7,452 nt of DNA. Origin: Brevundimonas sp. (GTDB lineage: Bacteria; Pseudomonadota; Alphaproteobacteria; Caulobacterales; Caulobacteraceae). The notes beneath the pieces are model-generated. The model was not told the origin of the DNA and did no database searches. It saw only the letters and a program-made list of their open reading frames with translations. Location of the stretch: positions 1-7,452 of the forward strand of contig JADGMZ010000035.1 in NCBI GenBank assembly GCA_015234495.1, read 5' to 3'. Position numbers and translations under genes: made by a program. The stretch's first letter is position 1; each line of letters starts with the position of its first letter. Shown piece by piece: positions 1 to 5,165 of the stretch.

Positions 1-281
1 CCGGCGTCGAAGCCCGACACCTTGTCGGACCAGGCCCCGCGGGCGGTCAGGATCAGCACCGGGGTGGTCTTGCCCTCGCGCCGCCAGCGCTCGAGCACCG
101 ACACCCCGTCGATCTTGGGCAGGCCGAGGTCCAGCACGATGACGTCATAGGGCTCGGTGTCGCCGAGGAAATGCGCCTCCTCGCCGTCCGCGGCATGATC
201 CACCGCATAGCCGGCGTCGGACAGGGCGCCCTTCAACTGGCGCGACAGGTCGGCGTCGTCCTCGACAAGCAACACGCGCAT
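1..281 (-). CDS. OmpR-family response regulator, receiver domain (3' part lies outside the window)
   Basis: This is the first 93 or so residues of a two-component response regulator; the DNA-binding half lies beyond the left edge. The protein begins MRVLLVEDDADLSRQLKGAL. Receiver-domain landmarks are all present: the acidic pair D8/D9, the phospho-acceptor D51 in VIVLDLGLP, T79 in LILTAR and the conserved K87 in WSDKVSG. The ATG at 281-279 directly abuts the TGA of the upstream secreted protein gene (282-284), so the two are probably co-transcribed and translationally coupled. The segment GDTEPYD, followed by VLDLGLPKIDG and ILTARGAWSDKV, recalls the FeuP/QseB/PmrA-like subgroup of OmpR-type regulators. 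A sensor kinase would be expected next, off the edge. The family call is firm. The exact orthologue and the stimulus cannot be read from this fragment. Confidence 0.93.
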   Translation of the reverse strand, partial: MRVLLVEDDADLSRQLKGALSDAGYAVDHAADGEEAHFLGDTEPYDVIVLDLGLPKIDGVSVLERWRREGKTTPVLILTARGAWSDKVSGFDA

Positions 282-662
282 TCAGCGTTCTCCGATCACC
301 CGGCCGGTGCGGCCGTCCACCATGATGTCTGCGACGCGGCCGCCGGGATACTCCCAGCGCACCACCACCGTATCGCCGCGATTGCTGGCGCCGAGGAAGC
401 GGCCCGGCCGGCCGGCCGAGGCGCGCTGGACCGCCGCCCCGACGCTGACGCGCGGGCCCTGGTCCGACCGGTCACGGGACGGCCGGTCGCGTGAGGACTG
501 CCCACGGTCGCCGCGATCGCCGCGGTCGGGACGGTCCTGCGAAACGCCGCCACGGCGTTCCTGCCGCGCCTCGGCGCGGTCGCCACGGTCCTGGGCGGCC
601 GCCGTCGACAGAGGGGCGGCGGCGAGCAGGGCGGCGAGGATGTAGACGGGCATCCGGGTCAT
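282..662 (-). CDS. Small secreted Arg/Asp-rich protein with PepSY-like C-terminus, upstream of response regulator
   Basis: This is a predicted 126-residue exported protein. Residues 1-23 form a signal peptide (MTRMPVYILAALLAAAPLST, then AAA-Q as a likely cleavage site). Residues 25-71 are a low-complexity linker dominated by DR and RP repeats. Residues 85-126 form a compact C-terminal module (GDTVVVRWEYPGGRVADIMV, then DGRTGRVIGER) resembling the end of a PepSY domain, where a strand is followed by 'VDARTGRV'. An upstream ATG at 815 is in frame, but the 50 residues it would add do not look like a leader, and the signal peptide starts at 662. No Shine-Dalgarno precedes 662; a good -10 element ends about 8 bases before it, so the message may be leaderless. 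ATG at 653 is an alternative start. In rhizobia a small periplasmic protein (FeuN) upstream of feuPQ restrains the sensor kinase; a similar role here is inference from position only. Confidence 0.75.
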   Translation of the reverse strand: MTRMPVYILAALLAAAPLSTAAAQDRGDRAEARQERRGGVSQDRPDRGDRGDRGQSSRDRPSRDRSDQGPRVSVGAAVQRASAGRPGRFLGASNRGDTVVVRWEYPGGRVADIMVDGRTGRVIGER

Positions 663-669
663 GGGCGAC

Positions 670-677
670 GATCTAGG
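670..677 (-). promoter_or_regulatory. Probable -10 element of the secreted-protein/response-regulator operon
   Basis: Read on the minus strand the bases are CCTAGATC, matching seven of eight positions of the Caulobacter housekeeping -10 consensus GCTANAWC. It lies 10 to 11 bases downstream of the tandem CGTTCA repeat and 7 bases upstream of the ATG at 662. Transcription would therefore start within a few bases of the start codon. There is no recognisable -35; the tandem repeat occupies that position, as in activator-dependent PhoP-type promoters. Confidence 0.55.
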
Positions 678-687
678 CCCCAGGCTC

Positions 688-704
688 TGAACGACGGCTG
701 AACG
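688..704 (-). promoter_or_regulatory. Tandem CGTTCA-N5-CGTTCA direct repeat, candidate OmpR-type operator
   Basis: On the minus strand two perfect CGTTCA half-sites (704-699 and 693-688) are separated by five bases, giving an 11-bp period, about one helical turn. OmpR-family dimers bind head-to-tail repeats with this geometry; the PhoP box of enterobacteria is also a hexamer-N5-hexamer repeat located just upstream of the -10. A matching element occurs in the same relative orientation before the divergent gene (820-836). The likely ligand is the response regulator encoded at 1-281, which is inference. Confidence 0.6.
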
Positions 705-819
705 GCGAGTGTAGACATATTTCACCGTCGCCGCCCCCCTTCTCACGACCCGAACAATGCTCGCGCGCGAGAGGCGCGTGGATGCGTCGTCAGGGACATG
801 AACGCAAGCTGACACAAGC

Positions 820-836
820 CGTTCAGATCACGCTCA
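820..836 (+). promoter_or_regulatory. Tandem CGTTCA-N5-CGCTCA direct repeat, second candidate OmpR-type operator
   Basis: CGTTCA (820-825) and CGCTCA (831-836) repeat with the same 11-bp period as the element at 688-704, differing at one base of twelve. It faces the plus-strand gene at 906. Unlike the first copy, no convincing GCTANAWC-like -10 follows at 10-12 bases. A CTGACA resembling a -35 lies at 809-814, so here the repeat may overlap the promoter rather than replace the -35. Confidence 0.5.
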
Positions 837-905
837 GGGCGAAAATGGTCCTCTGCCTGTCAACGCGGCCAGCCCGGCCAGCGTCGAACGCGAAGGACAA
901 GACCG

Positions 906-1277
906 ATGATGAAGAAAGCCCTCATCCCCGTGCTGGCCATCGCCGCGGCGTCCGTCGCGGTTCCGGCCTCCGCCCAGAACTACGACCGGTACGACCGTCA
1001 TGACCGCTATGAGCAGAACCGCGGCGGCTGGCAGTCGATCAGCAACCGCAAATACCAGCTGGACCGCCGCATCGATGTCGGCCTGCGCAACGGCTCGCTG
1101 AGCCGACGCGAAGGCCGCCGCCTGCAGACCGAGCTGAACAGCCTCGTCCGCCTGGAGCGCAACTACATGCGCGGCGGCCTGACCCGCTGGGAGCGCAACG
1201 ACCTCGATCGGCGTTACGACCGTCTGGCCGTTCAGGTCCGCATCGAACGCCGCGACCGCGACAATCGTCGCTGGTAG
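906..1277 (+). CDS. Small exported Arg-rich helical protein, unknown function
   Basis: This is a 123-residue predicted periplasmic protein. Residues 1-23 are a signal peptide (MMKKALIPVLAIAAASVAVP, then ASA-Q). A short Asp/Tyr/Arg-rich stretch follows (NYDRYDRHDRYEQNR, 25-39). The rest, 45-115, is mostly charged helix. It contains two similar helix-turn-helix units: GSLSRREGRRL at 63-73 and GGLTRWERNDL at 90-100, each followed by a basic helix. Small proteins with 'LDRRID.G...G.L.R.E' followed by 'GLTRWE...LDRR.DRL' are common in Sphingomonas and Caulobacter relatives, but I know no assigned function. A GAAGGA Shine-Dalgarno (892-897) sits 8 bases before the ATG; ATG 909 is a near-equivalent start. 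The gene is divergent from the secreted protein and response-regulator pair and is preceded by a matching candidate operator, so it may belong to the same regulon. A strong terminator follows 25 bases after the stop. Confidence 0.85.
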   Translation: MMKKALIPVLAIAAASVAVPASAQNYDRYDRHDRYEQNRGGWQSISNRKYQLDRRIDVGLRNGSLSRREGRRLQTELNSLVRLERNYMRGGLTRWERNDLDRRYDRLAVQVRIERRDRDNRRW

Positions 1278-1302
1278 CGCCGACCTTCCTCCCCGGAAGC
1301 CG

Positions 1303-1334
1303 AGGGGCGTCGTCCGCAAGGGCGGCGCCCCTTT
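1303..1334 (+). terminator. Hairpin terminator with GCAA tetraloop, shared by convergent genes
   Basis: AGGGGCGTCGTCC (1303-1315) pairs with GGGCGGCGCCCCT (1320-1332) over 13 positions, two of them G-T in DNA terms (G-U in RNA). The loop is GCAA, a stable GNRA tetraloop closed by C-G. The bases after it on the plus strand read TTCCT, a short pyrimidine tail. It ends transcription of the gene at 906-1277 and lies immediately beyond the stop codon of the minus-strand PhzF-like gene (TAG at 1336-1338), so it probably works in both directions, less well on the minus strand where no T tract follows. Confidence 0.75.
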
Positions 1335-1335
1335 C

Positions 1336-2151
1336 CTATGGCGTCAGGCGCAACCGGCTCTCGATCACCGTCACGGCCCGGCCGCGCAGCAGCACACGAT
1401 CGCCGCGCATCTCGGTCTCGATGTCCCCGCCCCGGCCGGGAAAGGCCTGGTGGAAGCGGACCGTCGCCCGCCCCAGCCTGTCCGCGTACAGCGGGGCGAG
1501 GATGCAGTGGGCCGAGCCGGTGGCGGGGTCCTCGGCGATTCCGACCCCGGGGGCGAAGAAGCGGTCAACCACGTCGACCGCCTCATCCGCATCGGCCGCG
1601 GCGCAGACGATGACCTCTCCCGCCTCGCCGGCCTCGCCCTGCATCGACTCGAGGGCGGCGATGTCGGGCCGCAGCGACCGGACCGCAGCCGCATCAGCCA
1701 GCACCGCGACCAGATAGCGACCGGCCCACACCTCGACCGGCTCGACGCCGAGCGCCTGGGCCAGCCCCGCGACCGGCCCGGTGCGGCGGGGCGGGTTGGC
1801 GGGAAAATCCATCTCGTAGCCGTCCCCGGCCCGTCGCACCCGCAGCGGTCCCGAGCGGGTGTCGAAGGTCAGGTTTTCGGTCGCCGCCTCGAGTTCGGCG
1901 ATCAGCACATGGGCCGAGCCGAGGGTGGCGTGACCGCACAGGTCGACCTCGCGCCCCGGCGTGAACCAGCGCAGACCGAACCGCGCCGGGTCGTCGGTTC
2001 GCAGCAGGAAGGCCGTCTCCGCCTGATTGTTCTCCCGCGCCAGCGCCTGCATCCAGCCGTCGTCGGGCCAGGCGTCGTACGGCTCCACCACGCAGGCGGG
2101 GTTGCCGCGGAAGGGGGCGGCGGCGAAGGCGTCGACGGTCCATTGCCTCAT
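1336..2151 (-). CDS. PhzF-family protein (phenazine biosynthesis-like epimerase/isomerase fold)
   Basis: This 271-residue protein is full length for the PhzF/YddE family, whose two diaminopimelate-epimerase-like domains form a cleft. PhzF itself isomerises trans-2,3-dihydro-3-hydroxyanthranilate in phenazine synthesis, but most bacterial members have unknown substrates. Hallmarks are visible: FRGNPACVV at 14-22; NNQAETAFL at 41-49, whose E45 aligns with the catalytic glutamate; [12 protein letters not shown] at 70-81 with H74; and [10 protein letters not shown] at 207-216 with D208 and S213. These positions coincide with those of Pseudomonas PhzF. No other phenazine gene is nearby, so a phenazine role is unlikely here. 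The ATG overlaps the TGA of the upstream gene (ATGA), and AGGGGA lies about 7 bases before it. It is the last gene of the thiD operon, ending at the hairpin at 1303-1334. Confidence 0.93.
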   Translation of the reverse strand: MRQWTVDAFAAAPFRGNPACVVEPYDAWPDDGWMQALARENNQAETAFLLRTDDPARFGLRWFTPGREVDLCGHATLGSAHVLIAELEAATENLTFDTRSGPLRVRRAGDGYEMDFPANPPRRTGPVAGLAQALGVEPVEVWAGRYLVAVLADAAAVRSLRPDIAALESMQGEAGEAGEVIVCAAADADEAVDVVDRFFAPGVGIAEDPATGSAHCILAPLYADRLGRATVRFHQAFPGRGGDIETEMRGDRVLLRGRAVTVIESRLRLTP

Positions 2152-2729
2152 TGCGCGTTCCCCTGCGCGTCGCAGCTGTAGGCCTCGCGGTAAGGTTGGT
2201 CGAAACAGGCGATGTAGCCCTCGACCTTGTCGCGATTAAGAGGCCAGGCGGGGGGCGGGTGATCCGGATAGTTGACCTTGTAACGTTCAACCGCGGCGGC
2301 GAACCAGTCAGGCGTCGGCAGGGCGAGCAGACGCTCGCGGGCGGCCAGCAGGCCCACCCGGTCCTGCCGCAGGAAGGCCACCGTGGCGTCGACGTACAAC
2401 CGATCGGCGTCCGACTCGCCATGGCGACCCTCAAGCATCAGGGCGATGGCCGCCTCGGTCTGCCCCGCCGCGGCTCGCAACTGACCCTCGTGCCAGATCA
2501 GGGTCCCCAGCTCCTCGCCCGCCAGCGCTTCCTGATTGAGTTCGCGGTAGCGGGCGATGGCGTTCGCGCCGACGGCCTCGCAGCCTTCCGCGTCGAGCGA
2601 GCGCCACCCCGCCGGAGTCTGGTCGAAGTCGTGCAGGGGCATGGCCAGCATGGCCGCGTCTGGCTGACGACAATCCGCCGTTGCGGCCTGGCCGAAGAAG
2701 ACGGTCGCGATCAGAGACATCACGATCAT
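2148..2729 (-). CDS. Predicted exported conserved protein of unknown function
   Basis: This is a 193-residue protein. Residues 1-18 look like a short signal peptide ([18 protein letters not shown]). The mature part is mainly helical and alanine-rich, with repeated helix pairs around 54-68, 74-102 and 111-136 that suggest a degenerate TPR-like fold. The C-terminus has [19 protein letters not shown] at 162-180. Four cysteines (20, 50, 175, 186) could form disulfides in the periplasm. I do not recognise a named family. The start at 2729 is preceded by GAGG at good spacing, whereas the in-frame ATG at 2720 has none. Both ends overlap neighbours by four bases (ATGA), so it is translated in a coupled operon with the nucleotidyltransferase-like gene upstream and the PhzF-like gene downstream. 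Confidence 0.8.
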   Translation of the reverse strand: MIVMSLIATVFFGQAATADCRQPDAAMLAMPLHDFDQTPAGWRSLDAEGCEAVGANAIARYRELNQEALAGEELGTLIWHEGQLRAAAGQTEAAIALMLEGRHGESDADRLYVDATVAFLRQDRVGLLAARERLLALPTPDWFAAAVERYKVNYPDHPPPAWPLNRDKVEGYIACFDQPYREAYSCDAQGNAQ

Positions 2730-3295
2730 TCGATCACCCTCAGTTCAGGCCATCGGGCCGTCGCACTGGTGACGGCCTTGCCCCATCCCCTGGCCAGAGG
2801 ACGCTGCGGATTGGGCCGGATGGTGAGCGAGAAGACGTCTTCCAGCCCGAACGGCGCCGCGACGCTGATCGTGTCGTCGGCCTCGAGCCGCACGCCGACG
2901 GCGAAGGCCGGGGCGACGAAGCGGGCCAGGGCCTCGTCCGTGCCGCCCAGCGGCTCGTATGGCTCGCCGAACCTGCCCTCGAACCACAGGTGGACGCGGG
3001 CCTGGTTGCGGACCTCGACCATCTCCCGGAACGGCGGCTCGAAGGCGGCGGCGGCGCGCTTGATGACGGCGTCCTCCGCGTCCCAGCTGACATCCGGATC
3101 GAAGTAGCCGAGGTCGTAGTCGCGTATGCCGTATCCTGCCGGCCGCCCCGTCACCGCGTTCCACACCGATTGATAGACCGCCCCCGAGAACACCCGCCAG
3201 TCGTTCAGGCCCAGTCCCCGCACCGTCGTCAGCACATGCATCAGGCCCGGATCGCCCCGGACGATGTCGGCCAGTCGGCGTTCCGGATCGGTCAC
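2726..3295 (-). CDS. Nucleotidyltransferase-like protein of the DUF925/NTP_transf_6 type
   Basis: This 189-residue protein matches the usual size of the DUF925 nucleotidyltransferase-like family. The signature is in the first third: FSGAVYQSVWNAVTG (36-50), then GYGIRDYDLGYFDPD (54-68), which carries the D59-x-D61 pair equivalent to the metal-binding acidic residues of polymerase-beta-type nucleotidyltransferases. A second conserved block, VEVRNQARVHLWFEGRFG, covers 93-110, and the tail contains GLEDVFSLTIRPNP (150-163). The biochemical substrate of this family is not established to my knowledge. The start is GTG (3295-3293), with a GAGG element 7 bases upstream. It overlaps the thiD stop (GTGA), implying translational coupling. 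Downstream it overlaps the exported-protein gene by four bases. Confidence 0.88.
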   Translation of the reverse strand: MTDPERRLADIVRGDPGLMHVLTTVRGLGLNDWRVFSGAVYQSVWNAVTGRPAGYGIRDYDLGYFDPDVSWDAEDAVIKRAAAAFEPPFREMVEVRNQARVHLWFEGRFGEPYEPLGGTDEALARFVAPAFAVGVRLEADDTISVAAPFGLEDVFSLTIRPNPQRPLARGWGKAVTSATARWPELRVIE

Positions 3296-4098
3296 CGGCG
3301 CGCCTCGCGCAGCGGCCAGCCATGATCCAGCGGCCCGTGGCCGGCGCCCAGCCCGGGCGCCCGGCGGATGGCTTCGGCGACATAGGCCCAGGCCTCGGCC
3401 ACGGCGACCTCGAGCGGCAGCCCCTTGGCCAGGCCCGCCGCGCAGGCGCTGGCCAGGGTGCAGCCGGTGCCGTGGGTGTGGCGGGTGTCGACCCGTTCGC
3501 CCTCCAGCAGGGTCTCGCCGGTCGGGGTCAGCAGCAGGTCGACGACCGTTTCGCCGGGGACGTGGCCGCCCTTCATCAGCACCGCCCTCGCGCCCAGGGC
3601 CAGCAGGGCTTCGCCGGCGCGGCGCTGGCCGTCGAGGTCGGCGACGCCCAGACCGGTCAGGGCCTCGGCCTCGGGGGCATTGGGGGTCAGCAGCGCCGCG
3701 CGCGGGACCATCAGCCGGCGCACCGCCTCGATCGCGGCGTCCGGCAACAGGGGCGAGCCGCCCTTGGCGATCATCACCGGGTCGACCACGGCGGGGGCGT
3801 CGGCGGTGTCCAGGATCGCAGCGACCCGCTCGACCACCTCGACGGAGCCCAGCATGCCGGTCTTGATCGCATCGGCGCCGATGTCATCCAGCACCGCCCG
3901 GGCCTGGGCCTCGATCAGGTCCAGGGGCAGCGGGTGCACGCCGTGGACGCCGAGCGTGTTCTGCACCGTGAGGGCGGTGATCGCCGTGGCCGCATAGCCG
4001 CCCAGCGCGGTCACCGCCTTGATGTCGGCCTGGATGCCGGCCCCGCCTCCGGAATCGGAGCCGGCGATGATGAGGACGCGTGCGGCGGACGAGGTCAT
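3292..4098 (-). CDS. thiD: Hydroxymethylpyrimidine/phosphomethylpyrimidine kinase ThiD
   Basis: ThiD phosphorylates HMP to HMP-P and then HMP-PP, supplying the pyrimidine half of thiamine in the cytoplasm. The 268-residue product is the normal length for the single-domain enzyme. In order, the sequence shows the ribokinase-fold glycine-rich start IAGSDSGGGAGIQADIK (11-27), AIKTGMLGS (77-85), VVDPVMIAKGG (104-114), LLTPNAPEAEAL (136-147), LMKGGH (174-179) and the anion-hole motif HTHGTGCTLAS (207-217), with the C213 region typical of ThiD. The frame stays open 95 codons further upstream, but those lie antisense to arsR and show no homology; ATG 4098 starts a normal ThiD N-terminus. No thi neighbour and no recognisable TPP riboswitch precede it. 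It heads the four-gene minus-strand operon, divergent from arsR, with a GCAATATC -10-like element at 4149-4142. Confidence 0.96.
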   Translation of the reverse strand: MTSSAARVLIIAGSDSGGGAGIQADIKAVTALGGYAATAITALTVQNTLGVHGVHPLPLDLIEAQARAVLDDIGADAIKTGMLGSVEVVERVAAILDTADAPAVVDPVMIAKGGSPLLPDAAIEAVRRLMVPRAALLTPNAPEAEALTGLGVADLDGQRRAGEALLALGARAVLMKGGHVPGETVVDLLLTPTGETLLEGERVDTRHTHGTGCTLASACAAGLAKGLPLEVAVAEAWAYVAEAIRRAPGLGAGHGPLDHGWPLREARR

Positions 4099-4139
4099 GT
4101 CCGGGAAATGGCCGAGTCCGGGCGCGGCGACAAGCGACG

Positions 4140-4171
4140 TTGATATTGCTATACGGCTATATTGCTGATAG
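4140..4171. promoter_or_regulatory. Tandem 8-bp repeats in thiD-arsR divergent promoter, candidate ArsR operator
   Basis: Three head-to-tail octamers, GCTATACG (4148-4155), GCTATATT (4156-4163) and GCTGATAG (4164-4171), follow a TTGATATT (4140-4147). This forms an AT-rich island in otherwise GC-rich DNA. GCTATATT matches seven of eight positions of the Caulobacter -10 consensus for the plus strand. On the minus strand GCAATATC (4149-4142) also matches seven of eight and could serve thiD. The repeats thus overlie both likely promoters, where binding by the adjacent ArsR-family repressor would block them. Identity of the bound protein is inference. Confidence 0.5.
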
Positions 4172-4180
4172 ACGATTCTT

Positions 4181-4492
4181 ATGCACGCCGCCCTGCAAGC
4201 CCTCTCCGAACCGCACCGCCTGGCGATTCTGTCCATGCTGGCCGAGGGCGAACGGCCCGCCGGGGACTTCGTCGAGGCCCTGCCGATCGCCCAGCCGACG
4301 GTGTCGAAACACCTGTCGGTGCTGCGCGAGGCCGGCCTGGTGACGGTGCGCAAGGACGCCCAGCGGCGGCTGTACAGCCTCAACCCCGCCCCGCTTCGGC
4401 AACTGGATCAATGGCTGGCCGGCTACCGCCGTCTCTGGACCGATCGGCTCGATGCGCTGGAAGCGCATCTCGACAGGGAGTTTCCCCAATGA
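4181..4492 (+). CDS. ArsR-family winged-helix transcriptional regulator
   Basis: This is a 103-residue DNA-binding regulator of the ArsR/SmtB type, usually a homodimeric repressor. It starts with the family-typical MHAALQALSEPHRLAILSML (1-20), where EPHR.AIL is the first conserved helix. The recognition helix-turn-helix is IAQPTVSKHLSVLREAGLV (36-54), followed by the wing VRKDAQRRLYSLNP (56-69). There are no cysteines and no metal-binding motif, so it is not a canonical metal sensor; it fits the subgroup paired with AHSA1/SRPBCC genes. No Shine-Dalgarno precedes the ATG. The likely -10 at 4156-4163 leaves a leader of only about ten bases. The stop overlaps the next ATG by four bases (ATGA). 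The repeats directly upstream suggest autoregulation and possibly control of thiD. Confidence 0.93.
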   Translation: MHAALQALSEPHRLAILSMLAEGERPAGDFVEALPIAQPTVSKHLSVLREAGLVTVRKDAQRRLYSLNPAPLRQLDQWLAGYRRLWTDRLDALEAHLDREFPQ

Positions 4493-5034
4493 GCGACACC
4501 GCTCCTGCCATCCGCCTGGGCGCGGACGCCGGAACCCTGACCCCGATCGAAGGCGGCTGGGAGTTGCGCTTCGAACGCCGGCTTCGCCACGCCCCGGAGC
4601 GGGTGTGGAAGGCGCTGACCAGCGGCGACGGCCTGGCCTGCTGGCTGGCCGAGGCCGATATCGACCTGGTTCCCGGCGGGGCCATGGAGCTGAACTTCCG
4701 CCAGCCCGACCACGAGTTCATGCCGGACACGCCCGAGCGCCGCCGGCAGTCGAACGAGGTCCTGACGGTCGAACCCTTCAGCCGCTTCGACCACACCTTC
4801 GGCGGCGTCGCCGCCTCGGTGGTGTCGTGGCGGTTGGCGCCCGACGGCGACGGCACGCACCTGACCCTGATCCACCGCATTCCGGAGTCGTGGGCCGGCG
4901 CGCGCAGCAACGTCCTCAGCGGCTGGCATCACCACATGGAGGGGCTGGACGACGCCGCGCGCGGCGTGCCGCATAGGTGGGCGTGGGACCGCTGGTTCGC
5001 CCTGCGCGACGCCTATTCGGAGCAGCTGTCATGA
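4489..5034 (+). CDS. SRPBCC / AHSA1-domain (START-like fold) protein
   Basis: This 181-residue protein has an AHSA1/CalC-type SRPBCC fold, a hydrophobic ligand-binding helix-grip cavity. Characteristic segments are FERRLRHAPERVWKALTSGDGLACWLAEA (28-56), where 'P..VW.AlT....l..W' is the family opening; VPGGAMELNFRQ (61-72); VLTVEPFSRFDHTF (91-104); and HLTLIHRIPE (124-133), ending with GWHHHMEGLDD (145-155). This last segment corresponds to the usual 'GW......L..' helix. Ligand and activity are unknown for most such ArsR-linked members. A GGGAG (4476-4480) stands 8 bases before the ATG, inside arsR. The gene overlaps arsR by four bases and the next small ORF by four, so all three form one coupled transcript. 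Confidence 0.92.
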   Translation: MSDTAPAIRLGADAGTLTPIEGGWELRFERRLRHAPERVWKALTSGDGLACWLAEADIDLVPGGAMELNFRQPDHEFMPDTPERRRQSNEVLTVEPFSRFDHTFGGVAASVVSWRLAPDGDGTHLTLIHRIPESWAGARSNVLSGWHHHMEGLDDAARGVPHRWAWDRWFALRDAYSEQLS

Positions 5035-5165
5035 CCCCGCCAGTCGCCGCCGCAGGCATGCTGATCCGCCGCCCGCCCGGCGAGGCGCGGGCGGCGGTCC
5101 TCGACGACACCTGCGGCAATCTGATCATGCTGTATCAGCTGACCGCCGCGCCGACGGCCGCCTGA
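5031..5165 (+). pseudogene. 44-codon remnant of a VOC/glyoxalase-family gene
   Basis: The ORF begins MTPPVAAAGMLIRRPPGEAR and ends AVLDDTCGNLIMLYQLTAAP plus TAA. The stretch 22-37 (AVLDDTCGNLIMLYQL) strongly resembles the last beta strand pair of VOC/glyoxalase-bleomycin-resistance proteins, where 'F.DTCGNLIQLYQ' is usual. A full VOC protein is about 115-150 residues, so most of the fold is absent, suggesting an internal in-frame deletion. The initiation signals look intact: GGAG (5019-5022), 8 bases before an ATG that overlaps the SRPBCC stop as ATGA. At the position of the usual last metal ligand or Gln there is Met (GNLIM). The ORF could still be expressed as a microprotein, but it cannot form a VOC domain on its own. 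Its last 31 bases overlap the 3' end of folP on the other strand. Confidence 0.62.

Noticed and set aside
355..600. Repetitive CG-rich stretch that might be a repeat array
   Set aside because: It encodes the Asp/Arg-rich linker of the secreted protein; the repeats are imperfect codon-level repeats without unique spacers, so it is not CRISPR or a mobile repeat.
760..771. Perfect 12-bp palindrome CTCGCGCGCGAG in the divergent region
   Set aside because: It is made almost wholly of alternating C and G, which arises readily at this base composition, and it is not placed at a clear promoter position; I do not call it an operator.
663..815. Longer start (815) for the secreted PepSY-like protein
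   Set aside because: It would bury the signal peptide 51 residues inside the protein and cross the candidate operator and -10 element.
834..1319. 161-codon minus-strand frame opposite the exported protein gene at 906
   Set aside because: It is antisense to a gene with a signal peptide, Shine-Dalgarno and terminator. Its composition is that of an antisense reading and it matches no family.
1336..2151. Phenazine biosynthesis locus
   Set aside because: Only a PhzF-fold protein is present, with no phzA/B/D/E/G partners; most PhzF-family proteins lie outside phenazine pathways.
3322..4143. 273-codon plus-strand frame opposite thiD
   Set aside because: It is Gly/Gln/Arg-rich shadow coding opposite an unambiguous ThiD; no initiation signal or domain is visible.
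4099..4180. TPP riboswitch upstream of thiD
   Set aside because: The leader is too short, about 36 bases from the likely transcription start, and the conserved CUGAGA-type THI-box core is not present on the minus strand.
4099..4383. N-terminal extension of ThiD by 95 codons
   Set aside because: The extra residues lie antisense to arsR and its promoter and have no ThiD similarity; the normal ThiD N-terminus starts at 4098.
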